Shown piece after piece: positions 63,966 to 64,000 of a stretch of 64,000 nucleotides of DNA (positions within the stretch are counted from its first letter, which is position 1; every line of letters starts with the position of its first letter). Origin of the DNA: Leptospira brenneri. GTDB taxonomy: Bacteria; Spirochaetota; Leptospiria; Leptospirales; Leptospiraceae. The translations under genes were made by a program, and so were the position numbers. The DNA lies in NCBI RefSeq assembly GCF_002812125.1, contig NZ_NPDQ01000005.1, forward strand, positions 186,001 to 250,000, written 5' to 3'. Under the pieces are notes generated by a model. That model had not been told where the DNA came from, ran no database searches, and saw only the letters and a list, made by a program, of their open reading frames with translations.

Positions 63966-64000
63966 AAATCCTCCATATTTCCGACTTACATTTCCCGAAG
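63962..64000 (+). CDS. Metallophosphoesterase (5' end only)
   Basis: ATG 63962 overlaps the lipoyl-gene stop (ATGA). The 13 visible codons read MKILHISDLHFPK, the first metal motif (D-x-H) of calcineurin-like phosphoesterases. The rest lies outside the window, so the subfamily is unknown. Confidence 0.72.
   Translation, partial: MKILHISDLHFPK

Overview
The window is AT-rich bacterial chromosome from a spirochaete, most probably Leptospira and perhaps its saprophytic, free-living branch. This rests on: a P83/100-type spirochaetal antigen gene; many ATG, GTG and TTG starts with 4-base stop/start overlaps; a CheA fused to a CheC-like domain; several class III nucleotide cyclases; and Leptospira-like secreted TPR and FN3 proteins. 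No insertion sequence, prophage, CRISPR array or rRNA is visible. One tRNA (Val, GAC) is present. Species assignment is inference.

Region by region. 1-4.4 kb: 5' end of an rRNA uracil-methyltransferase (-), a 7TMR-DISM adenylate cyclase (+), and a clpS/class II photolyase pair (-). 4.4-6.5 kb: amtB-PII preceded by a good sigma-54 promoter. 6.5-12.9 kb (-): a ferredoxin-domain cyclase, an ABC-type membrane protein with a ruined ATPase site, and a 1111-aa glycoside phosphorylase that overlaps it. 13-14.5 kb: a hydrolase-TetR pair with two phased palindromic operators. 14.5-18.7 kb: thrS, a gene of unknown function behind an apparent leaderless promoter, then infC-rpmI-rplT. 18.7-20.2 kb: zapB-like, zapA and 5-formyl-THF cyclo-ligase. 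20.3-25.4 kb: cheW-cheA-cheB-cheY. 25.4-30 kb: scpA-scpB-pheA-tyrA-DUF1343. 30-35 kb: a LemA lipoprotein, then a minus-strand MBOAT acyltransferase with two SGNH-type proteins and a membrane protein, which looks like an envelope O-acylation cluster. 35-37 kb: tRNA-Val, a short UvrD-like helicase and a methyltransferase.

37-45 kb: secreted FN3/TPR proteins, an alkaline-phosphatase-superfamily enzyme, a large sensor-like membrane protein, a TPR protein and an RHH/degenerate-PIN pair. 45-48.8 kb (-): a LamG-like surface protein, rpiB, a secreted protein and serC. 49-57.5 kb: P83/100, TPR proteins, ilvB-ilvN, a secreted HExxH peptidase-like protein and trxB. 57.5-61 kb: xer recombinase, RsbW-like ATPase and hslV-hslU, an order close to the xerC-hslVU (codV-clpQY) arrangement of Bacillus. 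61-64 kb: pabB-pabC fusion, a GHKL-like protein, a free-standing lipoyl-type domain and the first codons of a metallophosphoesterase.

Most genes are housekeeping and sit in tight operons. The points most worth a second look are the degenerate ABC/phosphorylase pair with its redox-domain cyclase neighbour, the paired TetR operators, the RHH/PIN-like pair, the CheA-CheC fusion, the MBOAT/SGNH cluster, the sigma-54 promoter and the leaderless promoter downstream of thrS. All calls were made by eye from sequence; no database search was run.
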